A stretch of DNA of 64,000 nt from Comamonadaceae bacterium (GTDB lineage Bacteria; Pseudomonadota; Gammaproteobacteria; Burkholderiales; Burkholderiaceae_C): the NCBI GenBank assembly GCA_947375135.1, contig CANCER010000020.1:1-64000 (forward strand), in the 5' to 3' direction. This document shows positions 1-8,255 of the stretch, piece by piece (positions within the stretch are counted from its first letter, which is position 1; every line of letters starts with the position of its first letter). The notes under the pieces are model-generated. The model did no database searches and was not told where the DNA came from. It was given only the letters and a program-made list of their open reading frames with translations. Both the position numbers and the translations under genes were made by a program.

Positions 1-1
1 C

Positions 2-112
2 TGGCTGCTTTGGTATAACCGGACTCGACTGCATTCGACGCTGGCCTATATCAGCCCGGTGCAATTCGAGCAGAACTGGCTTGCCAATCAGCCCAAGCAA
101 GCCAACTCATGA
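2..112 (+). pseudogene. IS3-family transposase (OrfB), 3' end only
   Basis: An open frame enters from the left edge and ends at a TGA at 110-112. Its 36 residues begin WLLWYNRTRLHSTLAYISP and continue PVQFEQNW, which is the characteristic C-terminus of IS3-family DDE transposases (the YN..R.HS.L.Y.SP motif). Only the last part of the catalytic subunit is inside the window, so whether the element is complete to the left cannot be judged; it is listed as partial. It lies about 95 bases upstream of a broken toxin-antitoxin locus, which suggests the IS was involved in, or landed in, a decaying accessory island. Confidence 0.8.
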
Positions 113-137
113 TCTCGGTTATGGGATACGGATTCCA

Positions 138-149
138 GGGGCAAGGTCA
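138..149. repeat. Candidate right terminal inverted repeat of the IS3-type element
   Basis: GGGGCAAGGTCA lies 26 bases after the transposase stop. Ends of IS3-family elements are usually 5'-TG...CA-3' with a C-run a few bases inside, and this matches the reverse complement TGACCTTGCCCC. The left end is outside the window, so the pair and any target duplication cannot be checked. Confidence 0.4.
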
Positions 150-207
150 GGCGCCCCACGGACACAGCACGCGTATATCTATGGTGTATGCATTAAAAGA
201 GCATCTC

Positions 208-463
208 ATGCGTGACGCTGCCACCAACCTGCGGGCGTTCCCCCAAGCAGCGGGACCTGATTGACCGCGCTGCCACCCTGCTGGGCAAGAACCGCTCGGA
301 CTTCATGCTCGAAGCCGCCTGCGACAAAGCGCAGTCGGTGGTGCTTGACCAGGTCTTTTTCCGCTTGGACACAGACAAATTCCGGCAACTCCACGAAATT
401 CTCGACGCCCCACCGGCCCACAACCCGGGGCTTGAACGCCGGCACTCTTACAAGATGCCGTGA
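208..463 (+). pseudogene. DUF1778-type antitoxin (TacA-like), frameshifted and truncated
   Basis: The frame from 212 encodes PKQRDLIDRAATLLGKNRSD, then FMLEAACDKAQSVVLDQVFF and LDAPPAHNPGLE, a clear DUF1778 antitoxin (ribbon-helix-helix N-terminus, then the toxin-wrapping tail). The natural start appears to be the ATG at 208 (MRDAATNLRAF), but that frame reads into TGA; a one-base slip at the CCCCC run near 239-243 would join it to the conserved part. At the 3' end homology stops after NPGLE and the sequence passes into the remains of the toxin gene. This is inferred to be an inactive antitoxin. In family members the antitoxin represses its operon and neutralises a GNAT toxin that acetylates aminoacyl-tRNA. 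Confidence 0.75.
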
Positions 464-621
464 ACCGGGCGGTAGCCGTATCGCAAAACGCAGGGGTAAG
501 AGCCCTGTGGGTGCATGCGATCAATGAGGGCGCCAAGCAGTTCTACAAATACCATGGGTTTCAGGCATCACGAGCCCATGACATGACTCTGATGCTGCGC
601 TTGCAAACTGTAAATCCCTGA
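445..621 (+). pseudogene. GNAT toxin (TacT-like), 3' fragment
   Basis: The frame starting at 445 encodes LLQDAVNRAVAVSQNAGVRA, then LWVHAINEGAKQFYKYHGF and MTLMLRL, ending at TGA 619-621. This is the last third of a GNAT-family toxin: the alpha helix after the acetyl-CoA loop, the A...FY...GF motif and the terminal TLML strand. No start codon or acetyl-CoA-binding loop is present. It joins directly to the antitoxin remnant, so about two-thirds of the toxin gene is missing. It should be non-functional. Confidence 0.75.
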
Positions 622-786
622 CCACCAGACCCGTATTGTCCGACCGGGGTTAAAGCACTCACGGACTGTCATTTCTGGGTGCAGGCCGGGTTGGCGTTCC
701 GACATGCCAACACCCCGGAGCCCTGACAGAAGCATCTTGCCCGGTGGCATTGGCGCACATAAAAATGCCATCGATAGGCGCTGACC

Positions 787-2109
787 CTACCCAACCGGCC
801 GGATCGGCTGCTCCAGATAGCGCGCCACAAACGCGCCCACACAGGCCTGCGGCAAATCCAGCCATACGGTGTGGCCGCTACCCAGCGCGGCCTGCACTTC
901 TTCTCCCTCGACGTTTTCCATGCGGCTGATCTGCACATCGAAGTTGCCACCGGGATGGATGATTTCCAGCCGGTCCCCCACTGAAAACTTGTTGCGCGCA
1001 TGCACCTGCATCAGGCCGCGCGCCGCATCAAAGGCCACGGCGTCGCCCACGTACAGGCTGCGGCCGGACTCGGAATAGCCGCGCAGGTAGTTTTGCGTAG
1101 CCTCGGGCGTGTGGCGCTGGAAGAAGCCGCTGGTATAGCCGCGGTTGGCCAGGCCTTCGAGCTGGCCCAGGAGCGCCGGGTCCATCTCGCGCCCGGCCAC
1201 GGCATCGTCAATCGCCTTGCGGTAGGCCTGCGCAGTGCGGCTCACGTAGTAGGGACTCTTGGTGCGACCCTCGATCTTGAGGGAGTCGATGCCGATGTCC
1301 ACCAGGCGCTTGACGTGTTCGATGGCACGCAGGTCTTTGGAGTTCATCACATAGGTGCCGTGCTCGTCCTCCTCCACCGGCATGAAGCTGCCGGGGCGCT
1401 GGCTCTCTTCCATCAGATAGACGCCTGCGGGGTGAGCCACAGCGGCCTCTGCCGGCGACAGGTCGCCCGACGCATCTTCCACGCCCTCCAGGGTCTTGTA
1501 GTCCCAGCGGCAGGAGTTGGTGCAACTGCCCTGGTTGGCATCGCGGTGGTTGAAGTAACCCGACAGCAGGCAGCGCCCCGAGTAGGCGATGCACAGGGCG
1601 CCGTGCACAAACACTTCCAGCTCGGTGTCCGGACATTCCTGGCGGATGTGGGCCACCTGATCCAAGGACAGTTCGCGCGAGAGGATGACGCGGGCAATGC
1701 CGTTGCTCTTCCAGAACCTCACCGCCGCCGAGTTGACGGTATTGGCCTGCACCGAGAGGTGAATTTCCATCTCGGGCCAGGCTTCGCGGGCGATTCGGAT
1801 CAGGCCGGGGTCGGACATGATCATGGCGTCGGGCTTGAGCGCGATCACCGGGTTCATGTTCGCCACATAGCTCTTGAGCTTGTTGTCGTGCGGGTAGATG
1901 TTGGACACCAGGTAGAACTTGTTGCCCAGGGCATGCGCCCGCTCAATGCCGCGCTGCAGGGTGGCGAGTTCGCCGAAGTCGTTGTTGCGTACGCGCAGCG
2001 AATAGCGGGGCTGGCCGGCATAAACGGCGGTCGCACCAAAGGCAAACGCGGTCTCCAGCATGGTCAGGGACCCGGCGGGGGCGAGGAGTTCGGGGGTCTT
2101 GGCTTGCAT
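787..2109 (-). CDS. trhP: tRNA hydroxylation protein TrhP/YegQ, peptidase U32 family
   Basis: A 440-residue protein, close to the 453 of E. coli YegQ. It opens MQAKTPELLAPAG and carries U32 features: LLAPAGS at the N-terminus, the substrate-barrel segment EVFVHGALCIAYSGRC, and the cysteine set in SGRC, GSCTNSCRW, which in this family binds an iron-sulfur cluster. A C-terminal beta-barrel (VGDRLEIIHPGG) follows. Family knowledge: TrhP uses prephenate-derived chemistry to make 5-hydroxyuridine at tRNA position 34; sequence similarity to peptidases is historical. The open frame extends upstream to 2649, but that part lacks homology and overlaps the divergent SDR gene. ATG at 2109 fits the family start; ATG 2130 is a close alternative. 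Transcribed divergently from the SDR. Confidence 0.88.
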   Translation of the reverse strand: MQAKTPELLAPAGSLTMLETAFAFGATAVYAGQPRYSLRVRNNDFGELATLQRGIERAHALGNKFYLVSNIYPHDNKLKSYVANMNPVIALKPDAMIMSDPGLIRIAREAWPEMEIHLSVQANTVNSAAVRFWKSNGIARVILSRELSLDQVAHIRQECPDTELEVFVHGALCIAYSGRCLLSGYFNHRDANQGSCTNSCRWDYKTLEGVEDASGDLSPAEAAVAHPAGVYLMEESQRPGSFMPVEEDEHGTYVMNSKDLRAIEHVKRLVDIGIDSLKIEGRTKSPYYVSRTAQAYRKAIDDAVAGREMDPALLGQLEGLANRGYTSGFFQRHTPEATQNYLRGYSESGRSLYVGDAVAFDAARGLMQVHARNKFSVGDRLEIIHPGGNFDVQISRMENVEGEEVQAALGSGHTVWLDLPQACVGAFVARYLEQPIRPVG

Positions 2110-2197
2110 AGCGCCATTATTCCGGCGCATGAAAGGAGTGAAAATGCGCTGCGTCAAGCGACCGAGCATTACCCCTTCTGCGACACGAAAAAACCCC

Positions 2198-2956
2198 ATG
2201 AAAAAATACCTCACCATCCTGACCGGCGCGTCCCGTGGCATGGGTCTGGCCATGGCCAGGCAACTGCTGGCAGCCGACACCTTGCTGCTGTGCATCTCGC
2301 GCCAGCGCAACGAGGCGCTGGCACAACAGGCCAGCCACTGCGGCGCAGAGTTGCTGGAATGGCAGGCGGATTTAGGCGATGCCGCCCCGGTAGCACGCCG
2401 CTTGCAGGAATGGCTGGCCGCACAAGACCCGCAGCAACTGGCCAGCGCCACGCTGATCAACAACGCCGGTGTCATCTCCGAATTGACGCCGCTGCGCGAT
2501 GCACAGGCCGACGATCTGGCGCAGGCCCTGCGGGTGGGACTGGAAGCGCCCATGCTGCTGAGTGCAGCCTTTCTGGCAGCCACCAAAAGCTGGACGCAGG
2601 TGCCACGCAAGGTACTGAATGTGTCTTCCGGCCTGGGCCGGCGCGCCATGGCGTCTTCATCCTCCTACTGCGCGGCCAAAGCCGGTATGGACCATTTCAC
2701 CCGTTGCCTGGCGCTGGAAGAGGCCCTGTCACCCCATGGCGCAAAAGTCTGCTCACTGGCACCCGGTGTGATTGACACGGCCATGCAGGTGCAACTGCGT
2801 AGTGCCAGTGCAGCGCAGTTCCCGGACCAAAGCGGCTTTGCAGCCCTGCATGAAAAAGGCCAGCTAAGCAGCCCTGCCGATGCGGCAGGACGCTTGCTGG
2901 CCTATCTGAACCGGCCCGACTTCGGGTCAGAGCCGGTAGCCGACGCCAGAGGATAA
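2198..2956 (+). CDS. Short-chain dehydrogenase/reductase, sepiapterin/benzil reductase-like
   Basis: A 252-residue classical SDR. Seen: the nucleotide-binding TGASRGMG motif at residues 10-17, NNAGV near 87-91, the catalytic serine in NVSSGLG and the YxxxK pair in SSSYCAAKAG, followed by the LAPGVIDT loop. The ATG at 2198 places the Rossmann strand (KKYLTILTGASRG) right at the N-terminus as usual; the longer frame from 2060 would add unconserved residues through the promoter gap. The sequence style resembles bacterial sepiapterin-reductase-like or benzil-reductase enzymes, so NADPH-dependent ketone reduction is likely, but the substrate is unknown. It is divergent from trhP and convergent with bktB. 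Confidence 0.8.
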   Translation: MKKYLTILTGASRGMGLAMARQLLAADTLLLCISRQRNEALAQQASHCGAELLEWQADLGDAAPVARRLQEWLAAQDPQQLASATLINNAGVISELTPLRDAQADDLAQALRVGLEAPMLLSAAFLAATKSWTQVPRKVLNVSSGLGRRAMASSSSYCAAKAGMDHFTRCLALEEALSPHGAKVCSLAPGVIDTAMQVQLRSASAAQFPDQSGFAALHEKGQLSSPADAAGRLLAYLNRPDFGSEPVADARG

Positions 2957-2960
2957 CTCG

Positions 2961-3034
2961 GCGCCGGGCCGCCCCAAGCTGACTTGCGGCCCCCTCAGGG
3001 GGCAGCGCAGCACGCGAAGCGGCAAGCGTGGGGG
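2961..3034. repeat. Dispersed GC-rich intergenic repeat, copy 1
   Basis: A 74-base block between two convergent genes. It contains the hairpin GCCCCCT/AGGGGGC followed by CAGCGCAGCACGCGAAGC and AAGCGTGGGGG. A second copy with about 85 percent identity and a 2-base gap lies at 62042-62113, in the same orientation. It looks like a REP-type extragenic element; placed here it could also act as a bidirectional terminator. Confidence 0.75.
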
Positions 3035-3043
3035 GGGGTAGTC

Positions 3044-4231
3044 TTACAGACGCTCGAAAATCACCGCGATACCCTGACCACCACCGATACACATGGTGGC
3101 CAGACCGTAGCGACCGCCCGTGCGGTGCAGTTCATAGACCAGCTTGGTGGCGATGAACGCGCCGGAGCAACCGATGGGGTGACCCAGGGCAATCGCGCCA
3201 CCGTTCACATTGGTCTTGCTCATGTCGAGTTCCAAACCACGGGCCACTGCGATGGCTTGTGCAGCGAAGGCTTCATTGGCTTCGATGATGTCCATCTGGT
3301 CCAGCGTCAGGCCCGCCTTTTTCAGGGCCAGCTTGGTTGCGGGGATGGGGCCTTCGCCCATGATTTCGTTGGGCACACCGGCAATCGCGTAGGACACCAG
3401 ACGGGCCATGGGCTTGTGGCCGGCAGTGGCTGCCACGGCTGCGTCAGCCAGCACAAAGAAGGCAGCGCCGTCATTGATTCCGGAAGCGTTACCGGCCGTC
3501 ACCGAGCCGCCTTCTTTCTTGAAAGCGGGCTTGAGCTTGCCCAGGGATTCCATGGTGGTTTCCGGCTTGCAATGCTCGTCGGTGTCAAACACCACGTCGC
3601 CCTTGCGCGTCTTCTTGACGATGGGGACGATTTGCGACTTGAAGCGGCCTTCGGCAATGGCCACACCGGCACGGCGGTGCGATTCCACAGCCAGCGCGTC
3701 CTGCTCTTCGCGGGTGATGCCCCACTTGGCAACCAGGTTTTCAGCGGTCACGCCCATATGGCCCACGCCGAACGGATCGGTCAGGGTGGAGACCATGGTG
3801 TCGATCATTTTGCTGTCGCCCATGCGTGCGCCATTGCGCATCGCAGCGGACAGGTAGCCGGCACGGCTCATGACTTCCACGCCGCCGCCGATACCGTAGT
3901 CACAGTCGTTCAGCAGAATGTTTTGCGCGGTGGTGACGATGGCTTGCAAGCCGGAAGAGCACAGGCGGTTCAGCGCCATGGCCACCGATTCCTGCGACAG
4001 GCCGGCCTGGATGGAGGCCACGCGCGCCACGTAGGGGAAACGGCTTTCCGTGGGGATGGTGTTGCCCACGGTTACATAGTTGATGGCCTTGGGGTCCACG
4101 CCGGAGCGGGCCACGGCTTCCTTCATCACGGTACCGGCCAGTTCGCAAGGCTCGATGTCCGACAGGCCTCCGCCGAAGGAACCAATGGCCGAACGGGCAA
4201 TGCCCAAAACTACTACATCACGCTTGCTCAT
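3044..4231 (-). CDS. bktB: Acetyl-CoA C-acyltransferase (beta-ketothiolase BktB)
   Basis: A 395-residue thiolase II. Seen: the nucleophilic cysteine in NRLCSSGLQA near residue 90, the NEAFA motif, the GHPIGCSGA histidine loop and the C-terminal CIGGGQG with the acid/base cysteine. It opens MSKRDVVVLGIARSAIGSFGG, closely resembling BktB of Cupriavidus. Family role: reversible condensation or thiolysis of acyl-CoAs, feeding beta-oxidation or polyhydroxyalkanoate precursor supply. A good ribosome site (AGGAG) precedes the ATG at 4231. The gene upstream on the same strand is a 2OG-Fe oxygenase about 95 bases away, with no evident functional link. Confidence 0.9.
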   Translation of the reverse strand: MSKRDVVVLGIARSAIGSFGGGLSDIEPCELAGTVMKEAVARSGVDPKAINYVTVGNTIPTESRFPYVARVASIQAGLSQESVAMALNRLCSSGLQAIVTTAQNILLNDCDYGIGGGVEVMSRAGYLSAAMRNGARMGDSKMIDTMVSTLTDPFGVGHMGVTAENLVAKWGITREEQDALAVESHRRAGVAIAEGRFKSQIVPIVKKTRKGDVVFDTDEHCKPETTMESLGKLKPAFKKEGGSVTAGNASGINDGAAFFVLADAAVAATAGHKPMARLVSYAIAGVPNEIMGEGPIPATKLALKKAGLTLDQMDIIEANEAFAAQAIAVARGLELDMSKTNVNGGAIALGHPIGCSGAFIATKLVYELHRTGGRYGLATMCIGGGQGIAVIFERL

Positions 4232-4327
4232 ACTGTATGTCTCCTGGTTGCTAGAAATGAATCGGGTGAAGCCCGTGGCCCGAAATTTTGAACCTGCATC
4301 CGTACCACTTGCTTACAGGGCGCTAGT

Positions 4328-5068
4328 CTACGCCTCCGCTTGGAAGCCCCCTGCACGCAGCGTGACCACCAGCGTATCGCGGTGCCCGCCCGGTTGCAGC
4401 GGCTGGATCGGGGTGGATTCGTGGATCACGCGGGCATCGTCCAGCAACAGCAGGGACCAGGGCTCCACCAAGGTAAAGCGCTGACCGTTCGGGCCGTCGG
4501 CATCAAACACACGGGTCTCACCGCCCTTGACACCCGTGCGGGCTACCATGAACACGGCCACCATCTCCACACCGTCGCGGTGCGCGCCCTCGGGCGTGGG
4601 GCGGCCAATGCCATCGGTGGTGTCAATACGAAACTGGTGTGCCTCCACAAACCAGGGCTGCGCGCCCTTCAGACCGGAGCAAACCCGACCCAACCAGGCC
4701 AGCAACTGCGGCCAAGCCGGTTGTGCCAACAGGGCAGCCTCCATGGGCTCAAAGTGCCGCTCCAGACCGCCGTGCAGGGCGTTGTATTCCAGGGGCTGCC
4801 AATGGGGGCGGTGTGGCACCTGCTCCACCGTGTCCCCATTGACCACAAAGCAACTGTGGCGCCGGCGCCGGTAGCGCCCGCCGTCGCGCAGGTAGTTGTC
4901 GGGTGGCAGATCGTTCCAGGCGGGGCACCAGGCCAGCAACTCCGTCCACGCCACACCCGCCAGTTGCGATACCGCAGCGGCGTCCAGCACGGCATAGCCT
5001 TGCTGCTGCAACACCCTGCCCAGGTCTTGCAGTTGGACCAAGGAGGGAGGGGGGAACGAGTGTGTCAT
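4328..5068 (-). CDS. 2-oxoglutarate/Fe(II)-dependent oxygenase family protein
   Basis: A 246-residue protein of the small 2OG-Fe dioxygenase family (PF10014 type, which includes amino-acid hydroxylases such as isoleucine dioxygenase). Seen: the iron triad candidates HRDG (HxD) around residue 165 and the distal histidine in DARVIHESTP, followed by the 2-oxoglutarate-binding arginine candidate in HRDTLVVTLR. The start at 5068 gives MTHSFPPPSL; a longer frame to 5455 runs through the divergent hemerythrin gene and is not credible. Substrate is unknown; hydroxylation of a free amino acid is a family-based guess. Confidence 0.75.
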   Translation of the reverse strand: MTHSFPPPSLVQLQDLGRVLQQQGYAVLDAAAVSQLAGVAWTELLAWCPAWNDLPPDNYLRDGGRYRRRRHSCFVVNGDTVEQVPHRPHWQPLEYNALHGGLERHFEPMEAALLAQPAWPQLLAWLGRVCSGLKGAQPWFVEAHQFRIDTTDGIGRPTPEGAHRDGVEMVAVFMVARTGVKGGETRVFDADGPNGQRFTLVEPWSLLLLDDARVIHESTPIQPLQPGGHRDTLVVTLRAGGFQAEA

Positions 5069-5206
5069 GGGGACCGGTACCTGAAGAAACAGAGCGCAAT
5101 TATCGGCTGCCCCATGGCACCGCGCACAGACACCAAAGTGACCTGCATCAAACCCGGGGCAGGCCCCAGCGGATAAGCTATGCGCCTGCATTGGAGACCT
5201 TGCCTT

Positions 5207-5725
5207 ATGACCACCGCCACCCTGGACCGCACGCCTGTGCAATGGAGCCCCAACCTCGGCCTTGATATGCCGGTGATGGACGATACCCACGAGGAATGCG
5301 TATCCTTGCTGGCCGAGGTCGTGCAGGCACCCGACGAAACGGTGCTGTCGCGCTGGGCCGTATTGATCGACCACACCCAGGAACACTTTGACCGCGAAGA
5401 CCAGTGGATGCGTGACACCGGCTTTGCCGCCGACAATTGCCACACCACCCAGCACAACGTCATCCTGCAGGTAATGCGCGAAGGCGGTAAACGCGGACTC
5501 ATGGGCGAGCTGGATCTGGTGCGCCAGATGGCTTACGAGTTAGGCCTGTGGCTGGCCAACCATATACAGAGCATGGACGCAGCACTGGCCCTGCACTTGC
5601 GCTCCATCGGGTTTGATCCGGCCACCGGCACCGTGACCAACCCGCAGGCCTTTGCCAGCGAAGAAATTCAGGGTTGCGGCGGCGGCAGCGCCCACAGCGA
5701 GGCCGGTCAATCGGTCGGCGCTTAG
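5207..5725 (+). CDS. Bacteriohemerythrin, single domain
   Basis: A 172-residue protein with the full set of di-iron ligands: H28, H60 with E64 (HxxxE), H79 with H83 (HxxxH) and H119 with D124 (HxxxxD). These bind a non-haem di-iron centre that carries O2; bacterial single-domain forms are linked to oxygen storage, delivery or sensing in microaerobic life. The ATG at 5207 has a GGAG 10 bases upstream and fits better than the ATG at 5180. A poorly conserved tail (GCGGGSAHSE) follows the domain. The downstream YitT gene begins 13 bases later, so they are probably co-transcribed. Confidence 0.85.
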   Translation: MTTATLDRTPVQWSPNLGLDMPVMDDTHEECVSLLAEVVQAPDETVLSRWAVLIDHTQEHFDREDQWMRDTGFAADNCHTTQHNVILQVMREGGKRGLMGELDLVRQMAYELGLWLANHIQSMDAALALHLRSIGFDPATGTVTNPQAFASEEIQGCGGGSAHSEAGQSVGA

Positions 5726-5738
5726 TCGCAAGGCCTGC

Positions 5739-6350
5739 ATGAATGCACCCCAACCGGACCTGCGCCACCGTGCGCATGAAGATCTACAGGCCCTGCTGAC
5801 CGGCACGCTGTTCGTTGCTTTGGGGGTGGTCATGTTCGGCCGCACCGGGCTGCTCACGGGCGGCACGGCGGGCATTGCCTTTTTGATCCACTACGCTACC
5901 GGCTGGAATTTCGGGCTGGTGTTTTTCTGCATCAACCTGCCGTTTTACGGCCTGGCCTACCAGCGCATGGGGCTGCAGTTCACGCTCAAGACCTTTGCCT
6001 CGGTGGCGCTGCTGGCAACCCTCAGCAATATGCTGCCGCAGCTGATTTCGCTGGGTGCCATCAACCCGGTGTTTGCCGCAGTGACTGGTGGCCTGCTCAT
6101 GGGCACGGGCATGTTGATTTTGTTCCGGCACCGCGCCAGCCTGGGTGGCTTCAACGTGCTGGTGCTTTATTTGCAGGAGCGCTTTGGCTGGCGGGCCGGG
6201 CTGATCCAGATGGCGCTGGACTGCACGATTGTGATCCTGGCCTTTGCGCTGACCGACTGGTGGCACATTGCCCTGTCGGTGCTGGGTGCGGTCGTGATGA
6301 ACCAGACCCTGGCCATGAACCACCGGACCGGGCGCTACGTGGCGATTTAG
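5739..6350 (+). CDS. YitT family integral membrane protein
   Basis: A 203-residue membrane protein with five to six hydrophobic segments, the first near residues 17-37 (LLTGTLFVALGVVMFG), and the signature GLLTGGTAGIAFL seen in YitT/YczE-type proteins. FRHRASLGGFNVLVLYL is a conserved loop of this group. It lacks the C-terminal DUF2179 domain found in many Firmicutes YitT proteins. Function is unknown; a transporter role is often guessed. ATG 5739 is preferred over an upstream in-frame start inside the hemerythrin gene. Confidence 0.75.
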   Translation: MNAPQPDLRHRAHEDLQALLTGTLFVALGVVMFGRTGLLTGGTAGIAFLIHYATGWNFGLVFFCINLPFYGLAYQRMGLQFTLKTFASVALLATLSNMLPQLISLGAINPVFAAVTGGLLMGTGMLILFRHRASLGGFNVLVLYLQERFGWRAGLIQMALDCTIVILAFALTDWWHIALSVLGAVVMNQTLAMNHRTGRYVAI

Positions 6351-6491
6351 CGTTTGTGGGCTGTGTTCGTGTCTTTGTGCCTGCGCCGGCGAGTCGTCGC
6401 GTGTAGGCGCACCGCGATGTCACCCAGGTAACCGACCGGGGTTGCATCGGCTACTACCATGCGCGCTTCCCCTGTTTTTTGCGGAGTGCCC

Positions 6492-7535
6492 ATGTCTTCT
6501 ATTGCCCCACCCGTCAACCACCAAATCCGTCTGGCTGCACGACCCGTCGGCCTGCCCAAGACCACGGACTGGTTGCACACCAGTGAGCCTGTCCCCGAGC
6601 CAGATGAAGGCGGTGTGCTGGTACAGACCCTGGCGCTGTCGCTGGACCCGGCCATGCGCGGCTGGATGAACGCGGGCAAAAGCTATATCGCACCCGTGGG
6701 CATTGGTGAAGTCATGCGCGCCGGGGGCGTGGGTCGGGTGATTGCTTCGCGCAACGCGCGCTTTCAGATCGGCGACAGGGTCAGCGGCGCTCTGGGTGTG
6801 CAGGATTACGCCACCTTCAGCGCCGACGCCCTGGAGCGCAACGGCCTGGCCAAAATCGACCTGCGCCTGGGCAGCCTCACGCAATGGCTCAACGTGTTGG
6901 GCATGCCGGGCATGACAGGCTACTTCGGGCTGCTGGAAATCGGCCAGCCCCAGGTGGGCGAAACGCTGGTGGTGTCCGGCGCGGCCGGGGCGGTGGGCCA
7001 GACTGTGGGCCAGATGGGGAAGATAAAGGGCTGCAAGGTGGTGGGCATTGCGGGGGGTGCCGCCAAATGCGAATGGGTGGTGAAGGCGTTGGGCTTCGAC
7101 GCCTGCATCGACTACAAGGCCGGCCCCTTTGCGGTGCGAGACGGCCTGAAAACCCATTGCCCGGATGGCGTGGACATTTACTTTGACAACGTGGGCGGCG
7201 ACATTCTGGACACCGTGCTCACCCGCATCCGCCGCCGCGCCCGCATCATCCTCTGCGGCGCCATCAGCCAGTACAACAACACAGGCGCAGTGCAGGGCCC
7301 GAAGAACTACCTCAGCCTGCTGGTGAACCGCGCCCGCATGGAGGGCATGGTGGTGTTTGACTATGCCCTGCGTTACCCGCAAGCCATCGCCGAAATGGCG
7401 GCTTATTTGAAAGAAGGGCGCATGCACAGCCGGGAAGACGTGGTGCAGGGTCTGGCGCAATTTCCACAGGCGCTCCTCACGCTGTTCAACGGCGGGAACT
7501 TCGGCAAACTGGTGCTGGAAGTGGCAACTGCCTGA
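6492..7535 (+). CDS. NADP-dependent oxidoreductase, CurA-like MDR superfamily
   Basis: A 347-residue zinc-independent medium-chain reductase. Seen: the N-terminal GroES-like domain with RPVGLPKTTDW and SLDPAMRGWM, the nucleotide-binding motif SGAAGAVGQTVGQMGK near residue 155, and DIYFDNVGG, typical of alkenal/one oxidoreductases and E. coli CurA (345 residues). No zinc-ligand cysteine set is present. The family reduces the alpha,beta double bond of enones or enals using NADPH. ATG 6492 is favoured because it aligns with the family start (MSSIAPPVNHQI). Convergent with the cytochrome gene; substrate not determined. Confidence 0.85.
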   Translation: MSSIAPPVNHQIRLAARPVGLPKTTDWLHTSEPVPEPDEGGVLVQTLALSLDPAMRGWMNAGKSYIAPVGIGEVMRAGGVGRVIASRNARFQIGDRVSGALGVQDYATFSADALERNGLAKIDLRLGSLTQWLNVLGMPGMTGYFGLLEIGQPQVGETLVVSGAAGAVGQTVGQMGKIKGCKVVGIAGGAAKCEWVVKALGFDACIDYKAGPFAVRDGLKTHCPDGVDIYFDNVGGDILDTVLTRIRRRARIILCGAISQYNNTGAVQGPKNYLSLLVNRARMEGMVVFDYALRYPQAIAEMAAYLKEGRMHSREDVVQGLAQFPQALLTLFNGGNFGKLVLEVATA

Positions 7536-7570
7536 CACCCTACAGTGGGAACGAAGCTGCGGCCAAGCGC

Positions 7571-8116
7571 TCAGGGGAGCGGGCGGCCACTGCCTTGCGT
7601 GCCTTCAGCCCGGGCTGCAAGATAGGCGTACAGATCCGCAATGTGTGCGCTGACCGTGGGATTGCCTTCCCACGCAGGCATGGTCAGGGCCATCTCCTGG
7701 CGTTGCATCACCTTGTCGATCAAGGCGTCCATCGCCTGGCGCTCGTTGCCAATCGGCGGTGGCGGAAGATTCCAGTCATAGCGCTTGAGCACCAAGCCGA
7801 CAAATCGGCGTGGACCCATTTGCCGCACGATCGGCAACAGATCGGGAGCCGTTCCCGTTCCGGCCGCGTCGGCCCCATGGCAAGCCGCGCAACGGTCCTG
7901 GAACACACGCCAACCGGTATAGACCGATCCCGGCGGACTGGAGAGCCGCGCAAGCTCCCGGGCAGCCTGTGTATTTTCTATTTCCACACCCACATCCCCG
8001 GCGCAAGCGCCCAGCATCAGGGCCGCAGCAAGGGCCGCACCGCAAAGCCAGCGCGGTCCGCCAGGCCGACCCCGGCCGGATTCCGGCCTCGTCAAAAACA
8101 GAGAAAGCTTGGCCAT
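7571..8116 (-). CDS. Monohaem c-type cytochrome, lipoprotein
   Basis: A 181-residue protein. Residues 22-38 form a hydrophobic segment ending in the lipobox LGAC (Cys38), so it should be lipid-anchored on the periplasmic side. The haem motif CAACH is at 76-80 and the probable distal ligand is the methionine in LTMPAWEG. The spacing matches class I cytochrome c domains. The N-terminus has about 20 polar residues before the hydrophobic core, which is long for a lipoprotein, but no later start exists. The electron partner is unknown; the neighbours (CurA-like reductase, amino-acid transporter) give no pathway hint. Confidence 0.8.
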   Translation of the reverse strand: MAKLSLFLTRPESGRGRPGGPRWLCGAALAAALMLGACAGDVGVEIENTQAARELARLSSPPGSVYTGWRVFQDRCAACHGADAAGTGTAPDLLPIVRQMGPRRFVGLVLKRYDWNLPPPPIGNERQAMDALIDKVMQRQEMALTMPAWEGNPTVSAHIADLYAYLAARAEGTQGSGRPLP

Positions 8117-8255
8117 GCGATCAACCTCTTCGTAATGTCTGCATGCCAGCCTAACCCTAAAACCCAGGCAAGCATTGCGACTTGTCAACCCTTGTGCAAA
8201 ACGCTCCGCAAACGCTGCGGAGACGTCTTGCGCCACGACGCAGGGCCTTGGGCCG

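Noticed and set aside
622-786. 165-base gap after the toxin fragment
   Set aside because: No open frame, promoter, RNA gene or repeat was convincing.
2110-2649. N-terminal extension of trhP
   Set aside because: The extra 180 residues overlap the divergent SDR gene and lack family similarity.
6428-6445. GTAACC and GGTTGC near the CurA-like gene
   Set aside because: It resembles the sugar palindrome but has a 6-base spacer and an altered right arm, so it was not counted as a third site.
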